In this document: positions 37,034 through 46,047 of the stretch, one piece after another | Numbering within the stretch: the first letter of the stretch is position 1 | Layout of the letters: each line of letters starts with the position of its first letter | NCBI RefSeq assembly: GCF_027853965.1 | Contig: NZ_JAQGLB010000026.1 | Location: 1 to 64,000, forward strand | Direction of reading: 5' to 3' | Source of the DNA: Saccharopolyspora indica | Lineage (GTDB): Bacteria; Actinomycetota; Actinomycetes; Mycobacteriales; Pseudonocardiaceae | DNA length: 64,000 bases | Position numbers and translations under genes: made by a program | The notes under the pieces: model-generated | Databases searched by the model: none | Told to the model about the DNA's origin: nothing | What the model saw: the letters and a program-made list of their open reading frames with translations, nothing else

Positions 37034-38551
37034 ATGAATTCAGTCAACGTCTTGGTGGTGGGTGCTGGACCTACCGGGCTCACCTTGGCTTACGACCTGG
37101 CTCGTCGCGGTGTGTCGGTGCGGATCATCGACAGGGACGCGAAGTTCACCACCGCTTCCCGGGGCAAGGCCGGCATCCAGCCGCGCACCCAGGAGGTCTT
37201 CGACGACTTCGGCATCGTCGACGAGGTGCTGAAGCTGGGCACCACGCGGCTGCCGTTCCGGCGGTTCCACCGCGACCGGATCGTGAGCGAGGCGATTCCG
37301 TACGAGGCGAACGACCCCCGGCCGGACGCGCCCTACCGGCGGCTGCTGTTCGTCCGGCAGTCCCTGGTCGAGGGCGTCCTGCGGGATCGCCTGGCGGAGA
37401 CCGGGAACTCGGTGGAGCGCGGTGTGAAGCTGCTCCGGTTCGAGCAGCACGCCGGAGGGGTCGTCGCGACGCTGGAGTCGGAGGGCGGCGCTGAAGAGGT
37501 CACCGCCGACTACCTGGTGGGCTGCGACGGCGGTGCCAGCACCGTGCGCAAGGCCCTCGGGCTGGAGTTCCGCGGGTTCACCGAGGAGGACCGCAAGCTG
37601 CTCGTCGGCGACGTCGAGGTGGACGGTCTGGACCCGGACGCCTGGTACCAGTGGTACGACATGGAGCGCGGCATCCTCCTGCTGTGCCCGCTCGCCGACA
37701 CCAACACCTGGCAGATCCAGGCCTCGCCTCCCGCGGACGCCGACGGCGCGCCGATGGGCCCGTCGCTGGCGGCGATGCAGACCGCGGTGGACCGGATCAC
37801 CGGGATGCCGATCCGGCTGTCCAACCCGACCTGGCTGTCGACGATGAAGCGGAACGTGCGGATGGTCGACACCATGCGCGTGGACCGGGTGCTGCTGGCC
37901 GGCGACGCCGCTCACGTGCACCCCGTCACCGCCGCCCTGGGCGCGAACACCGGGGTGCAGGACGCGTACAACCTGGGCTGGAAGCTGGCCAGGGTGATCA
38001 CGCGCGGTGCCGGCGACGGACTGCTCGACACCTACGAGCGCGAGCGGGTGCCCATCGCCGAGTGGACCCTCAAGACCGCCTGCGACGCGGGCGACCTGAT
38101 CTTCGCGGCCATGCTGGACGGCAAGGGCGGCGCCGAGAAGGGGCTGACCGAGGAGTCGTTGCAGCTCGGCCTGCACTACCGGGAAGGACCGCTGAGCCGC
38201 GATCTCGTGGACGCCGGTGCGGTCCGCGCGGGCGACCGCGCGCCCGACTCGCCGTGCCCGGGCAGCGTCGACGGCGCGACCACGCTGTTCGACGCCTTCC
38301 GCGGCCCGCACCTGACCCTGATCGGCGTGGGCCCGACCACCGCGGCCGCGCTCGAAACCGTGTCGGACCAGCACGGCGACGTGCACACGGTCCTGCTCAC
38401 CGAGCACCCGGAGGCGTACGCGGGCCCGGACGACCGGCTCGTGCTGGTGCGGCCCGACGGCTACATCGGCCTAGTCGCCCCGGCCGACGACGCACGCGCG
38501 GTGCTCGACTACCTGGCAGCCCTGGACACCTTCGCACCGGTGGAGGACTGA
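37034..38551 (+). CDS. Class A FAD-dependent monooxygenase (RdmE/MhpA-like aromatic hydroxylase family)
   Basis: 505 aa. The ATG at 37034 was chosen because GGAAG lies just upstream and the Rossmann motif GAGPTGLTLAYDLARRG follows within 10 residues. The DG motif (GCDGGAST, about residue 155) and the GD motif (AGDAAHVHP followed by GANTGVQDAYNLGWKL, about 285-312) are intact. The C-terminal thioredoxin-like extension (from about 405) is typical of polyketide and phenol hydroxylases. It uses NAD(P)H and O2 to hydroxylate or epoxidise, or to do a Baeyer-Villiger-like oxidation. Its stop overlaps the next gene, a PaiB-like flavin protein. It may belong to the cluster or to an independent catabolic pair. 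Confidence 0.92.
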   Translation: MNSVNVLVVGAGPTGLTLAYDLARRGVSVRIIDRDAKFTTASRGKAGIQPRTQEVFDDFGIVDEVLKLGTTRLPFRRFHRDRIVSEAIPYEANDPRPDAPYRRLLFVRQSLVEGVLRDRLAETGNSVERGVKLLRFEQHAGGVVATLESEGGAEEVTADYLVGCDGGASTVRKALGLEFRGFTEEDRKLLVGDVEVDGLDPDAWYQWYDMERGILLLCPLADTNTWQIQASPPADADGAPMGPSLAAMQTAVDRITGMPIRLSNPTWLSTMKRNVRMVDTMRVDRVLLAGDAAHVHPVTAALGANTGVQDAYNLGWKLARVITRGAGDGLLDTYERERVPIAEWTLKTACDAGDLIFAAMLDGKGGAEKGLTEESLQLGLHYREGPLSRDLVDAGAVRAGDRAPDSPCPGSVDGATTLFDAFRGPHLTLIGVGPTTAAALETVSDQHGDVHTVLLTEHPEAYAGPDDRLVLVRPDGYIGLVAPADDARAVLDYLAALDTFAPVED

Positions 38552-39192
38552 TGTACCGTCCCGAGTACTTCCGCGCCCCGGATCTGGAGGCGCAGCACGA
38601 CCTCATCGAGGAATACCCGTTCGGCCTGCTCACGCTGTCCATGTTCGGCTCGCCCGAAGCGGTGCAGCTGCCGTTCGTGCTCGACCGGGATTCCTGGCCG
38701 TACGGCAAGTTGCGCGGGCACCTGTCGCGGGGCAATCCGATCGCCAAGGCGCTGTCGGAGAACGTCGAGGTCCTGGTCGCCTTCACCGGGCCGAGCGCCT
38801 ACATCTCGCCGGACAACTACGAATCCCAGCCGCACTTCCCCACCTGGGCGTACGCGGCGGTGCACGTGAAGGGGCGGCCCAGGCTGCTCGACGACACCAG
38901 GACCGTGCGCCAGCTGACCGACCTGATCGCCGACCAGGAGGCGCGCCTGGCCCCCAAGCAGCCGTACGTGCTGCCCCGCAAGGCCTCGGCGCTCTTCGAT
39001 GAGTACCTGCAGCTCATCCAGGGTTTCGAGATCTTCGTGACGAAGATCGACGGGATCTTCAAGCTCGGCCAGAACAAGACGCCGCGCGACATGGCGGCCC
39101 AGGCGAAGGCGTTCCGGGAGCAGGGCACCGAGTCCTCGGTGCGGATGGCCGAGTTCCTGGAGAAGCACAACCCGTTCCCCAAGCACTCCTGA
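38551..39192 (+). CDS. PaiB-like FMN-binding split-barrel protein
   Basis: 213 aa, ATG overlapping the previous TGA (TGATG). Family landmarks: MYRPEYFRAPD at the start, PFVLDRD, LRGHLSRGNP, TGPSAYISPDNYES and FPTWAYAAVHVKG, the last being the flavin-proximal loop of PaiB proteins. PaiB was first described as a negative regulator of sporulation and protease genes but has the fold of FMN-dependent oxidoreductases. Coupling with the FAD monooxygenase suggests a redox partner or follow-on reductase rather than a repressor (inference). Confidence 0.85.
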   Translation: MYRPEYFRAPDLEAQHDLIEEYPFGLLTLSMFGSPEAVQLPFVLDRDSWPYGKLRGHLSRGNPIAKALSENVEVLVAFTGPSAYISPDNYESQPHFPTWAYAAVHVKGRPRLLDDTRTVRQLTDLIADQEARLAPKQPYVLPRKASALFDEYLQLIQGFEIFVTKIDGIFKLGQNKTPRDMAAQAKAFREQGTESSVRMAEFLEKHNPFPKHS

Positions 39193-39240
39193 ACCCGCGC
39201 GGACCGCGTTGTCGCAGTGCGACTTCCGCCGGTCCACCCG

Positions 39241-39285
39241 TCGAAGGCGGCCTGCCGGACCGATCGTCCGGCAGGCCGCCTTCGA
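39241..39285. terminator. Bidirectional hairpin terminator, 20-bp perfect stem
   Basis: Two perfect 20-base arms around a 5-base loop sit between two converging genes (stops at 39192 and 39294). No U-tract follows, as usual for high-GC actinomycete terminators. It marks the likely downstream edge of the polyketide-associated block. Confidence 0.85.
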
Positions 39286-39293
39286 CGTGAGCG

Positions 39294-41429
39294 TCAGCGG
39301 TTCATCGCGAGTTCCGGCGCCAGCGCTTCCGGCAGCCGGTCGGCGTGGATGACGTGCAGGCTGCTGACGGCTCGGGTCAGCGCCACGTAGAGGCGCTGGA
39401 GGCCGCGCTGCTCGGCTCCGGCGATGCGGGCGGGCTCGACGACCAGGACGACGTCGAACTCGAGGCCCTTGGCGAGGGTGACCGGCGTGAGGGCGAGGCG
39501 CTCGGCGTCCAGGTCGTCCTCGCCGGTGCCCAGCACGGTGTGCGGCAACCCGCTGCGGGTGAGGGCCTGGTGGAGCTCCGGGACGTCGTCGTCGGCGGCG
39601 ATGAGCCCGACCGATCCTTCGCCCGCCAGTGCCGCGGTGCAGGCCGCGAGGGTCGCCTCGATCGTCCCCTCGGGCGCGGTCCGGGTGATGTGCAGCGAAT
39701 CGGCGACCCGGCGGAACGAGGCCGGGCCGTTCAGCCCCGGTGCGATGTGCGGCAGCAGGCGGGCGGCGTAGTCGATGATCTGCGCCGGCACGCGGTAGCC
39801 GCGGGTCAGCTCCTCGACCCGGCCGTCCGGCAGGTCGAGGTGGGCGAGGACATCGGTCCAGTCCTGGACGGCGGAGGGGCTGGTGGCCTGCGCCAGGTCG
39901 CCGAGGACGGTGCAGGAGATCGCCACCCGGCGGCCGATCGCCCGGATCTGCATCGGGCTGAGGTCCTGGGCTTCGTCGACCACGATGTGGCCGAGCCGCG
40001 CCGGGCGCTCGATCAGCGCCGCGGCCTCGTCGAGGAGGGCGAGGTCGAGGCTGCTCCAGGGCATCGACTTCACGCTGCGCGGGCGGCGTTCGAGCAGGAG
40101 GTCCTGCTGCTCCTCGGCGGAGAGCACGCCGTCGGCGGCGCGCGCGAGCTGGTCGGCGTCGGTGAGGAGGTCGAAGACCAGCCGGGCCGGGTCGGCCGCG
40201 GGCCACATCTGCCGGAGGGCGCGGCCGATCGCCTTGTTGCGCTGGAGCTGGGGAAGCGTTGTGGTGCCCGAAGTTCCGGCCTGCTCCATCCGGCGCAGCA
40301 CGAGGTGCGCGAGCCGCTGGGTCAGCAGTTCGCGGCCGGCGGTGTAGTCGATGTTGCGGCTGAGCGCGGCGTCGAGCTCTTCGGCGAGCTCCTCGGGGTG
40401 CAGGCGCCAGGTGCGGTGCTGGTGCTTGACCTCCACCGTCTCCTCGAGCGGTCGCACCCGCGACCACAGGTGGCGGCGGATGACCTCGCTCATCCGGACG
40501 TCGCCCTTGACCCGCGCCGTCCGCGGCTCGTCGGTGCGCTCGACGGTGAGGTCCGGTCCGGTGAGCTCGTCGATGGTGGTCTGCGAGACGGCCACCTCGC
40601 CGAGGGCGGGCAGGACCTTGCGGATGTAGGCGAGGAACGAGCGGTTGGGACCGATGACGGCGACCCCGCCCTCCTTCTGCAGCCGCTCCCGCTCGGCGTA
40701 GAGCAGGTATGCCAGGCGGTGGAGGCCGACCGCGGTCTTGCCCGTGCCGGGCGCGCCCTGGATGCACAACGTGCTTTCCAGCGCGGTGCGCACCAGGCTC
40801 ATCTGCTCGGGCTGGATCGTGGCGACGATGTCGCGCATCGGGCCCTTGCGGGGCCGCTCGATCTCGGCTGCCAGCAGGCCGCTCCCCGCGTCGGAGGCGA
40901 CCTGCTCGCCGATCCGCTCGTCCTCGAAGGCGGTCAGCACGCCGTCGTTGTCGAAGCCGTACCGGCGGCGGACCCGAACGCCCAGCGGATCCTGGTCGCT
41001 GGCCTCGTAGAAGGCGCGCGACAGCTCGGCGCGCCAGTCGATGACCATGGGTTCGCCGTCGTCCTCCCGGACACCGCGGCGTCCGATGTAGACGCGGTCG
41101 CAGTCCGGCGGGTGGGTGGGCGAGCTGGCCTCCCGGGCCTTGCCGGTGTCGTTGCCGTAGGCCTCGCCCGGCGGGAATTCGAGGCGTCCGAAGAACAGCG
41201 GCGCGCCGTCGAGGTCGGCGAGCTCCTTGGCGAACTGCTTGCGGAACTGGCGCAGCGCGTGGTTGAAGTACTTGTCCACGACGGCATCGCCCTCACCGGC
41301 GCCGGTGGCGAGCATCGTGTTGACCTCGTCGCGCATGCGGGTCAGCGTTTCGCGGCAGGTGGCCATGTAGTCGCGTTCGGCGAGTATCTCGGGCTCGACG
41401 GCGTCCTGGTCGGTCTGGTGCACGGTCAT
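39294..41429 (-). CDS. HelD-like SF1 helicase (RNA-polymerase-associated type)
   Basis: 711 aa from the ATG at 41429, preferred over an upstream in-frame start because MTVHQTDQDAVEPEILAERDYM is the usual N-terminus of the family. The order fits HelD: an N-terminal helical hairpin (about 1-70), FFGRLEF and YIGRRGVREDDGEPMVIDWRA, Walker A GAPGTGKT (225-232), motif II VVDEAQDL, and a C-terminal UvrD-like motif with TLAKGLEFDVV and YVALTRA. HelD proteins bind RNA polymerase and recycle stalled or drug-bound enzyme; some actinobacterial members give rifamycin tolerance. It is convergent with the PaiB-like gene and divergent from the nuclease-helicase gene. Its place next to the cluster may be chance. 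Confidence 0.88.
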   Translation of the reverse strand: MTVHQTDQDAVEPEILAERDYMATCRETLTRMRDEVNTMLATGAGEGDAVVDKYFNHALRQFRKQFAKELADLDGAPLFFGRLEFPPGEAYGNDTGKAREASSPTHPPDCDRVYIGRRGVREDDGEPMVIDWRAELSRAFYEASDQDPLGVRVRRRYGFDNDGVLTAFEDERIGEQVASDAGSGLLAAEIERPRKGPMRDIVATIQPEQMSLVRTALESTLCIQGAPGTGKTAVGLHRLAYLLYAERERLQKEGGVAVIGPNRSFLAYIRKVLPALGEVAVSQTTIDELTGPDLTVERTDEPRTARVKGDVRMSEVIRRHLWSRVRPLEETVEVKHQHRTWRLHPEELAEELDAALSRNIDYTAGRELLTQRLAHLVLRRMEQAGTSGTTTLPQLQRNKAIGRALRQMWPAADPARLVFDLLTDADQLARAADGVLSAEEQQDLLLERRPRSVKSMPWSSLDLALLDEAAALIERPARLGHIVVDEAQDLSPMQIRAIGRRVAISCTVLGDLAQATSPSAVQDWTDVLAHLDLPDGRVEELTRGYRVPAQIIDYAARLLPHIAPGLNGPASFRRVADSLHITRTAPEGTIEATLAACTAALAGEGSVGLIAADDDVPELHQALTRSGLPHTVLGTGEDDLDAERLALTPVTLAKGLEFDVVLVVEPARIAGAEQRGLQRLYVALTRAVSSLHVIHADRLPEALAPELAMNR

Positions 41430-41792
41430 GACAGGCCTCGCAGCGAAAGGTCGGCAGGTGGAGTACGCGAACTCGATCAAGAATACAAACGAGGAAAGTT
41501 CTTAACCAAGTTGGCCCGCATCCCGGCAATATGTCCCTGGTAGGAGGAATTGCCGGGATGGTGGTTCTCGCGCCACCCCGTCCCGGCCGCATCCGCGCTC
41601 GCGAATTCGGGTTGAAAATTTGACCACTTTCGGCCGCCGGAAACCGAAGAACCGGGCCCGGCAACGGAAGCTGCTCCGCGCCGACCACGTCCTCCTGCCG
41701 AACGGGACTCGTGCCGGATCTTCGCGCATCAGCGGCGCGTGTCGCGGGCCTCGGCGTGTCGGTACCCGTGGTGGCGGCCCCGGTTGGCGCGC
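41430..41792. other. Divergent intergenic region with a 12-bp inverted repeat
   Basis: 363 bp between the HelD-like gene and the nuclease-helicase gene. It is locally AT-rich (about 41480-41520). It contains the inverted repeat annotated separately and, on the minus strand, TTGGTT and TATTCT spaced about 18 bp apart as a weak promoter candidate for the HelD gene. No gene seen. Confidence 0.5.
41519..41560. repeat. Inverted repeat, 12-bp perfect arms, 18-bp loop
   Basis: CATCCCGGCAAT at 41519-41530 and its reverse complement at 41549-41560, with a purine-rich 18-base loop. It lies between two divergent helicase genes, downstream of no stop codon, so it is not a normal terminator. An operator, or a hairpin in the HelD leader, are the options. 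Confidence 0.6.
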
Positions 41793-44700
41793 ATGCCAGA
41801 CTGCCTGGCGATGCACACGCCGTCCGACCTCGCCGATCTGCTCGAGTGCGAGCACCGCAGCATCCTCAAGCAAGCGCTGGCGGCGGGGTTGCCCGGCGCG
41901 CCGCGGCCGAGCTCCGGGCCCGACCGGCTGGCCGTCAAGCACGGGCGCGCGCACGAGGCCGCCACGCTCGAACGGTTGCGCGACGAGCGCAAGACCGTGG
42001 TCGAGATCGAGGAGCCCGATCAGGTCGCCGCCGCGAAGGCCACCGAGGAGGCGCTGCGGGCGGGCGCGCCGGTGGTCTACCAGGCCGTCTTCCACGACGG
42101 CGAGTTCTCCGGACGTGCCGACTTCCTGCTCCGCGATGACCGGGGCCGCTACGAGGTCTACGACACGAAGCTCGCGCGGCACGCCAAGCCGTCCGCGGTC
42201 CTGCAGCTCGCCGCGTACGCCGACGCGCTGCGCCGCGGCGGTTGGCCTGCCGGGCCGGAGATGCACCTGCTGCTCGGCGACGGCACCACGCGCAGCCTGC
42301 GCGTCGACGACTTCCTGCCGCTGCTCGACCGCCTCCGCGACCGGCTCGTCGCGCGGCCGCCACGGCTGCCGGAACGCATGTGGGCCGACGAACGCCCGGC
42401 CTGCGGCGGCTGCGGCTTCGCCGACCACTGCTCGTCGGCGCGCGAGGCGGACCGGGACCTGTCGCTGGTCGCCGGGATGCGCGGTGAGCAGCGGCGCAAG
42501 CTGGTGACCGCCGGGCTCGGCACGATCGACGCGCTCGCCACCGCCGAACCCGCGGACCGGCCGCGCGACATGTCGGCGGGCACGTTCGCGACCTTGCGCG
42601 CGCAGGCCGCCATCCAGGTGCGGCAGGACGAAACCGGGAAGCTGGCGTACGAGGTCATCGACCCGACGGCGCTGGCCGAGCTGCCGCCACCGAGCCCGGG
42701 CGACGTCTTCTTCGACATGGAAGGCGACCCGTACGCGCTGGCCGGCACCGGGCTGGAGTACCTGTTCGGCGCCGTCACCCCCGACCTGCGCTTCACGCCG
42801 TTCTGGGCGCACACGCGCGCCCAGGAGAAGCGCGCCTTCGAGGAGTTCGTCGACTTCGCCACCGCCCGGCTGACCGAGGACCCGGACGCGCACGTCTACC
42901 ACTACGCGCCGTACGAGGTCACGGCCGTCAAGCGGCTCGCCGCGGTGCACGGAACGCGCGAGGAGGCCGTGGACGAGCTGTTGCGCAGCGGCCGGATGGT
43001 CGACCTGTACGGCGTGGTGCGCAAGGCTCTGCGCGTCGGCCAGCGGTCGTACTCGATCAAGTACCTCGAACCGCTGTACATGCCGGAATCCCGCGGCGGC
43101 GATGTGCAGACGGCCGCGTCGAGCATCGAGGCGTACGAGGACTACCTGACGCTCGCCAAGGCCGGTGACGTCGAGAAGGCCGACGAGGTGCTCCGCGGCA
43201 TCGCCGACTACAACGAGTACGACTGCGTGTCCACGTTGCGGCTGCTGGAATTCCTGCACCGGGTCCGCGAGGAAGCGGGCATCGAGCTCGCGACCCCGGC
43301 ACCGGAGTCCGAAGTGGACGCCCTGCTGCGGCGGACGGAGGAGGAAGAGGCCGCGCTGCGCCGGGCCGAGCGCGCGGCCGCGCTGGCGGCGCTGGTCGAC
43401 CCGCTGCTCGACGGCCTGCCCGGCGATCCCGCCGACTTCACCCCGGACGACCGCGCTCGTGCGCTGCTCGCCGCCTCCGTCGGCTACCACCGGCGCGAGA
43501 CGAACCCGGCGTGGTGGGAGTTCTTCCGGCAGCTCGCCGCACCGGTCGGCGACCTGGAGGTGGACACGACCTGCGCGGTGCCGGTGTCGGTGGCCGCGGG
43601 GGAGTGGGTGCCGCCGTCGGGGCGGCTCCGCACGGCCAAGCGCACGCTCACGGTGGCGTGCGACCCGGACCGGCCGCACCCGTTCTCGGTCGGGGACGGC
43701 GTGCGGCTGCGCTACGGCGCCGACGCGCGGGAGGCGAAGGTCGTTGCCGCGTCGGCGGTCGAGCTGACGCTGGAGGAGAGCAGCGCACCGGACAGCACGT
43801 CGAACGAGCTGCCTGCCGCGGTCCTGCCGGGCGGCCCGGTGCGGCCGGCGCCGAAGGACGAGGCCGTGGCCGAGCTGGCCCGGCTGGTCGGGGAAACCCT
43901 CCCGCGGCTGCCCGCGCATCCGGGTGTGGACCTGCTGCGCCGGATCCCGCGGTTGCGCGGCGGCGGTGCGCTGCCCACCCCGGGCGAGGACTCGGTGGCC
44001 ACCGTGATCGAGGCCGTCGACGCGCTCGACGGCTCGGTGCTCGCGGTGCAGGGCCCGCCCGGGGCCGGGAAGACGTACCTGGCGGGCAAGCTGATCGCGC
44101 ACCTCGTGCGCTCCGGGCGGACGGTCGGTGTGACGTCCAACAGCCACAAGGCCGTGGAGAACGTGCTGTCCGCCGCGCTCGGCAACGCCCCGTCGATGGC
44201 GTGCGCCAAGCGGCCGCGCCGGACGCCGGACCCCGAGCTGCCGTGGGAGCAGCCGAAGACGAACAACGCGCTGGCCAAGTGGCGCGAGGAGCACGACGAC
44301 GGGCATCTCGTCGGCGGCACCGCGTGGACCTTCGCCAACGCCGCCGTGCGCGAGGAACCGTTCGACGTGCTGGTGATCGACGAGGCCGGGCAGTTCGCGC
44401 TCGCCGACGCGCTCGCCGTGTCGATGTGCGCGAAGAACCTGGTGCTGCTGGGCGATCCGCAGCAGCTGCCGCAGGTCGTGCAGGGCACGCACCCGGCGGG
44501 TGCGGAGGCCTCGGCGCTGGGGCACCTGATCGGCGAAGCGGACATCATGCCGCCCGAGCTGGGTTACTTCCTGGACCTGACGCGGCGCATGCACCCGGCG
44601 GTGTGCGCGCCGGTTTCCCGGCTGTCGTACGCGGGTCTGCTGCACTCGCACCCGTCCGCGGACCGCTCGGTCGACGGCTTCGCCTCCGGGCTGTACCTCG

Positions 44701-45170
44701 CGTCGGTGGAGCACCGCGGGAACACCACGCGGTCGGTCGAGGAAGCGGCGCAGGTCGTGTCGGTGATCGAGGACCTGCACGGGCGCACCTGGCAGGGCCG
44801 CCCGCTGACGGACGCGGACTTCCTCGTGGTGGCGCCGTACAACCTGCAGGCGCGAACGGTCACGCGCGCGCTGGCCGACGCCGGTTTCGGCGACGTGCGC
44901 GTCGGCACGGTGGACCGGTTCCAGGGCCAGGAAGCCCCGGTGGTGGTGGCGACGATGACCTCGTCGTCGGCGATCGACCTGCCCCGCGGACTGGACTTCC
45001 TGCTGTCCCGCAACCGGTTGAACGTGGCGCTGTCGCGAGCGCAGTCGGTGGCGGTGCTGGTGTGCAGCCCGCGGCTGCTGGAGGCCGACATCCGCACGGT
45101 CGAGCAGATGCGGCTCGTCTCCGGGATGCTCGGCCTGCTGCGCGAAGCCCACCCCTGGCCCGGCCGCTGA
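41793..45170 (+). CDS. RecB-like nuclease / RNase H-fold / SF1 helicase fusion (TM0106 family)
   Basis: About 1125 aa. ATG codons at 41793 and 41811 are both possible starts. The N-terminal part (to about 225) is a RecB/Cas4-like nuclease: GRADF and EVYDTK give the D and (D/E)xK residues, and Cys19 plus Cys204, Cys207 and Cys213 match the four ligands of a 4Fe-4S cluster as in AddB or Cas4. The middle (about 300-490) is a DEDD-type RNase H-like exonuclease domain: FFDMEGD, YHYAPYE and YNEYDC. The C-terminal part (about 740-1125) is a DNA2/UPF1-type helicase: Walker A GPPGAGKT (about 755), VIDEAGQF, and VDRFQGQEAPVVV. Such fusions are predicted to process DNA or RNA ends; no function is firmly known. 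A role in repair or defence is possible. Confidence 0.88.
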   Translation: MPDCLAMHTPSDLADLLECEHRSILKQALAAGLPGAPRPSSGPDRLAVKHGRAHEAATLERLRDERKTVVEIEEPDQVAAAKATEEALRAGAPVVYQAVFHDGEFSGRADFLLRDDRGRYEVYDTKLARHAKPSAVLQLAAYADALRRGGWPAGPEMHLLLGDGTTRSLRVDDFLPLLDRLRDRLVARPPRLPERMWADERPACGGCGFADHCSSAREADRDLSLVAGMRGEQRRKLVTAGLGTIDALATAEPADRPRDMSAGTFATLRAQAAIQVRQDETGKLAYEVIDPTALAELPPPSPGDVFFDMEGDPYALAGTGLEYLFGAVTPDLRFTPFWAHTRAQEKRAFEEFVDFATARLTEDPDAHVYHYAPYEVTAVKRLAAVHGTREEAVDELLRSGRMVDLYGVVRKALRVGQRSYSIKYLEPLYMPESRGGDVQTAASSIEAYEDYLTLAKAGDVEKADEVLRGIADYNEYDCVSTLRLLEFLHRVREEAGIELATPAPESEVDALLRRTEEEEAALRRAERAAALAALVDPLLDGLPGDPADFTPDDRARALLAASVGYHRRETNPAWWEFFRQLAAPVGDLEVDTTCAVPVSVAAGEWVPPSGRLRTAKRTLTVACDPDRPHPFSVGDGVRLRYGADAREAKVVAASAVELTLEESSAPDSTSNELPAAVLPGGPVRPAPKDEAVAELARLVGETLPRLPAHPGVDLLRRIPRLRGGGALPTPGEDSVATVIEAVDALDGSVLAVQGPPGAGKTYLAGKLIAHLVRSGRTVGVTSNSHKAVENVLSAALGNAPSMACAKRPRRTPDPELPWEQPKTNNALAKWREEHDDGHLVGGTAWTFANAAVREEPFDVLVIDEAGQFALADALAVSMCAKNLVLLGDPQQLPQVVQGTHPAGAEASALGHLIGEADIMPPELGYFLDLTRRMHPAVCAPVSRLSYAGLLHSHPSADRSVDGFASGLYLASVEHRGNTTRSVEEAAQVVSVIEDLHGRTWQGRPLTDADFLVVAPYNLQARTVTRALADAGFGDVRVGTVDRFQGQEAPVVVATMTSSSAIDLPRGLDFLLSRNRLNVALSRAQSVAVLVCSPRLLEADIRTVEQMRLVSGMLGLLREAHPWPGR

Positions 45171-45218
45171 CCTGCTCCGCGGGCCGCGTCGTCGGCGCGT
45201 TGGGGTAGCTTGCCGATC

Positions 45219-45662
45219 ATGAGGATCGTGGCAGGTGTGCTCTTCTTGTCCTACCTCGTCATCGTGTTGACCTGGTGGCTCCAGTACGCCATCGCCGCGG
45301 TCTTCGTCATCAGGTTCGTCGTCACCGCCGTCCGCGGCCCCCGCGACGTCTGGCGCAGGCCTGCTCTCTGGGGACTGCTCAGCGCCGGTTCCGCGTTCGC
45401 CTTCCTGGCCACCGTCGCCTACGGGATGTCTTCGATGAAGAGCCACTTCAAGAAGGACCCCGGCGACCCGTGCCACATCGACGACGACGTGTTGGGAAAT
45501 GAACCGATCCTGGACTGGCCGCTGAGCGACACCGGTTGTGGCGGGTACGAATCGGTGCCCGCCTTCGTGAACCCGGTGATCTTCCTGTTCGCCGCGGTCC
45601 TGCTGGCATCGACGGTCGCGGTGATCACGACCTGGCGCCGGGCGCGGGCCCGGGCGGAGTAG
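45219..45662 (+). CDS. Small membrane protein of unknown function
   Basis: 147 aa from an ATG 48 bp after the previous stop. Three or four hydrophobic segments are clear: about 2-33, 47-63 and 115-135. The loop between (about 65-110) holds two Cys (PCHIDDD and DTGCGGYES) that could form a disulfide outside the cell. No family recognised. The C-terminus is basic (TWRRARARAE) and probably cytoplasmic. Confidence 0.75.
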   Translation: MRIVAGVLFLSYLVIVLTWWLQYAIAAVFVIRFVVTAVRGPRDVWRRPALWGLLSAGSAFAFLATVAYGMSSMKSHFKKDPGDPCHIDDDVLGNEPILDWPLSDTGCGGYESVPAFVNPVIFLFAAVLLASTVAVITTWRRARARAE

Positions 45663-46004
45663 CCGGGCCCGCGCCGACCAGGATCAGGGAACCGGTGCCG
45701 CTCGGCGGGGCAGGCGCGTCGAACTCGCGGCTTCCCGGACGTCGTCGTCGGGGTGTTCGCGCAGCGCCAGGATTCGGTCGGTTCAGCCCGATCGGCGGGC
45801 GGTCGCGGTGAGGATGCGGATGGCCAGCAGGCCGGGGATCGATCCGCGCTGCCGGTGCAGGTGGTCGGTGACCGCCGCGCGGGCAGTCCAGGATCGCGCA
45901 CGCCATCGCCCCGGATCCCGGGATCTCCGCCGCGCTGACAAGGGATCGATAATACCTGTTGCTTCAGTGGAGAACGAAATTAATCCCGGGTCGGGAAAGC
46001 CCGA
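45663..46004. other. Intergenic region with possible gene remnant
   Basis: 342 bp between the small membrane protein and the terminator of the C39-like gene. No intact gene. On the minus strand at about 45710-45770 one frame reads RILALREHPDDDVREAAS, which resembles a HEAT repeat but is cut by a stop just upstream. It may be a decayed gene end. Confidence 0.4.
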
Positions 46005-46031
46005 AGGCCCGCCGAGGAGCTCGGCGGGCCT
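46005..46031 (-). terminator. Hairpin terminator, 12-bp perfect stem
   Basis: AGGCCCGCCGAG and its complement with a GAG loop, ending 17 bp past the stop of the C39-like peptidase gene on the minus strand. The compact GC-rich stem with a short loop fits an intrinsic terminator for that gene. Confidence 0.8.
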
Positions 46032-46047
46032 ACGGGGTGGGGGAGCG

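Noticed and set aside
41430..41792. Rifamycin-associated element upstream of the HelD-like gene
   Set aside because: I looked for the conserved inverted repeat reported upstream of some drug-induced HelD genes and did not see it; the repeat present has a different sequence.
45710..45770. HEAT-repeat-like peptide on the minus strand
   Set aside because: Only about 20 residues, interrupted by a stop; noted as a possible remnant but not called as a pseudogene.
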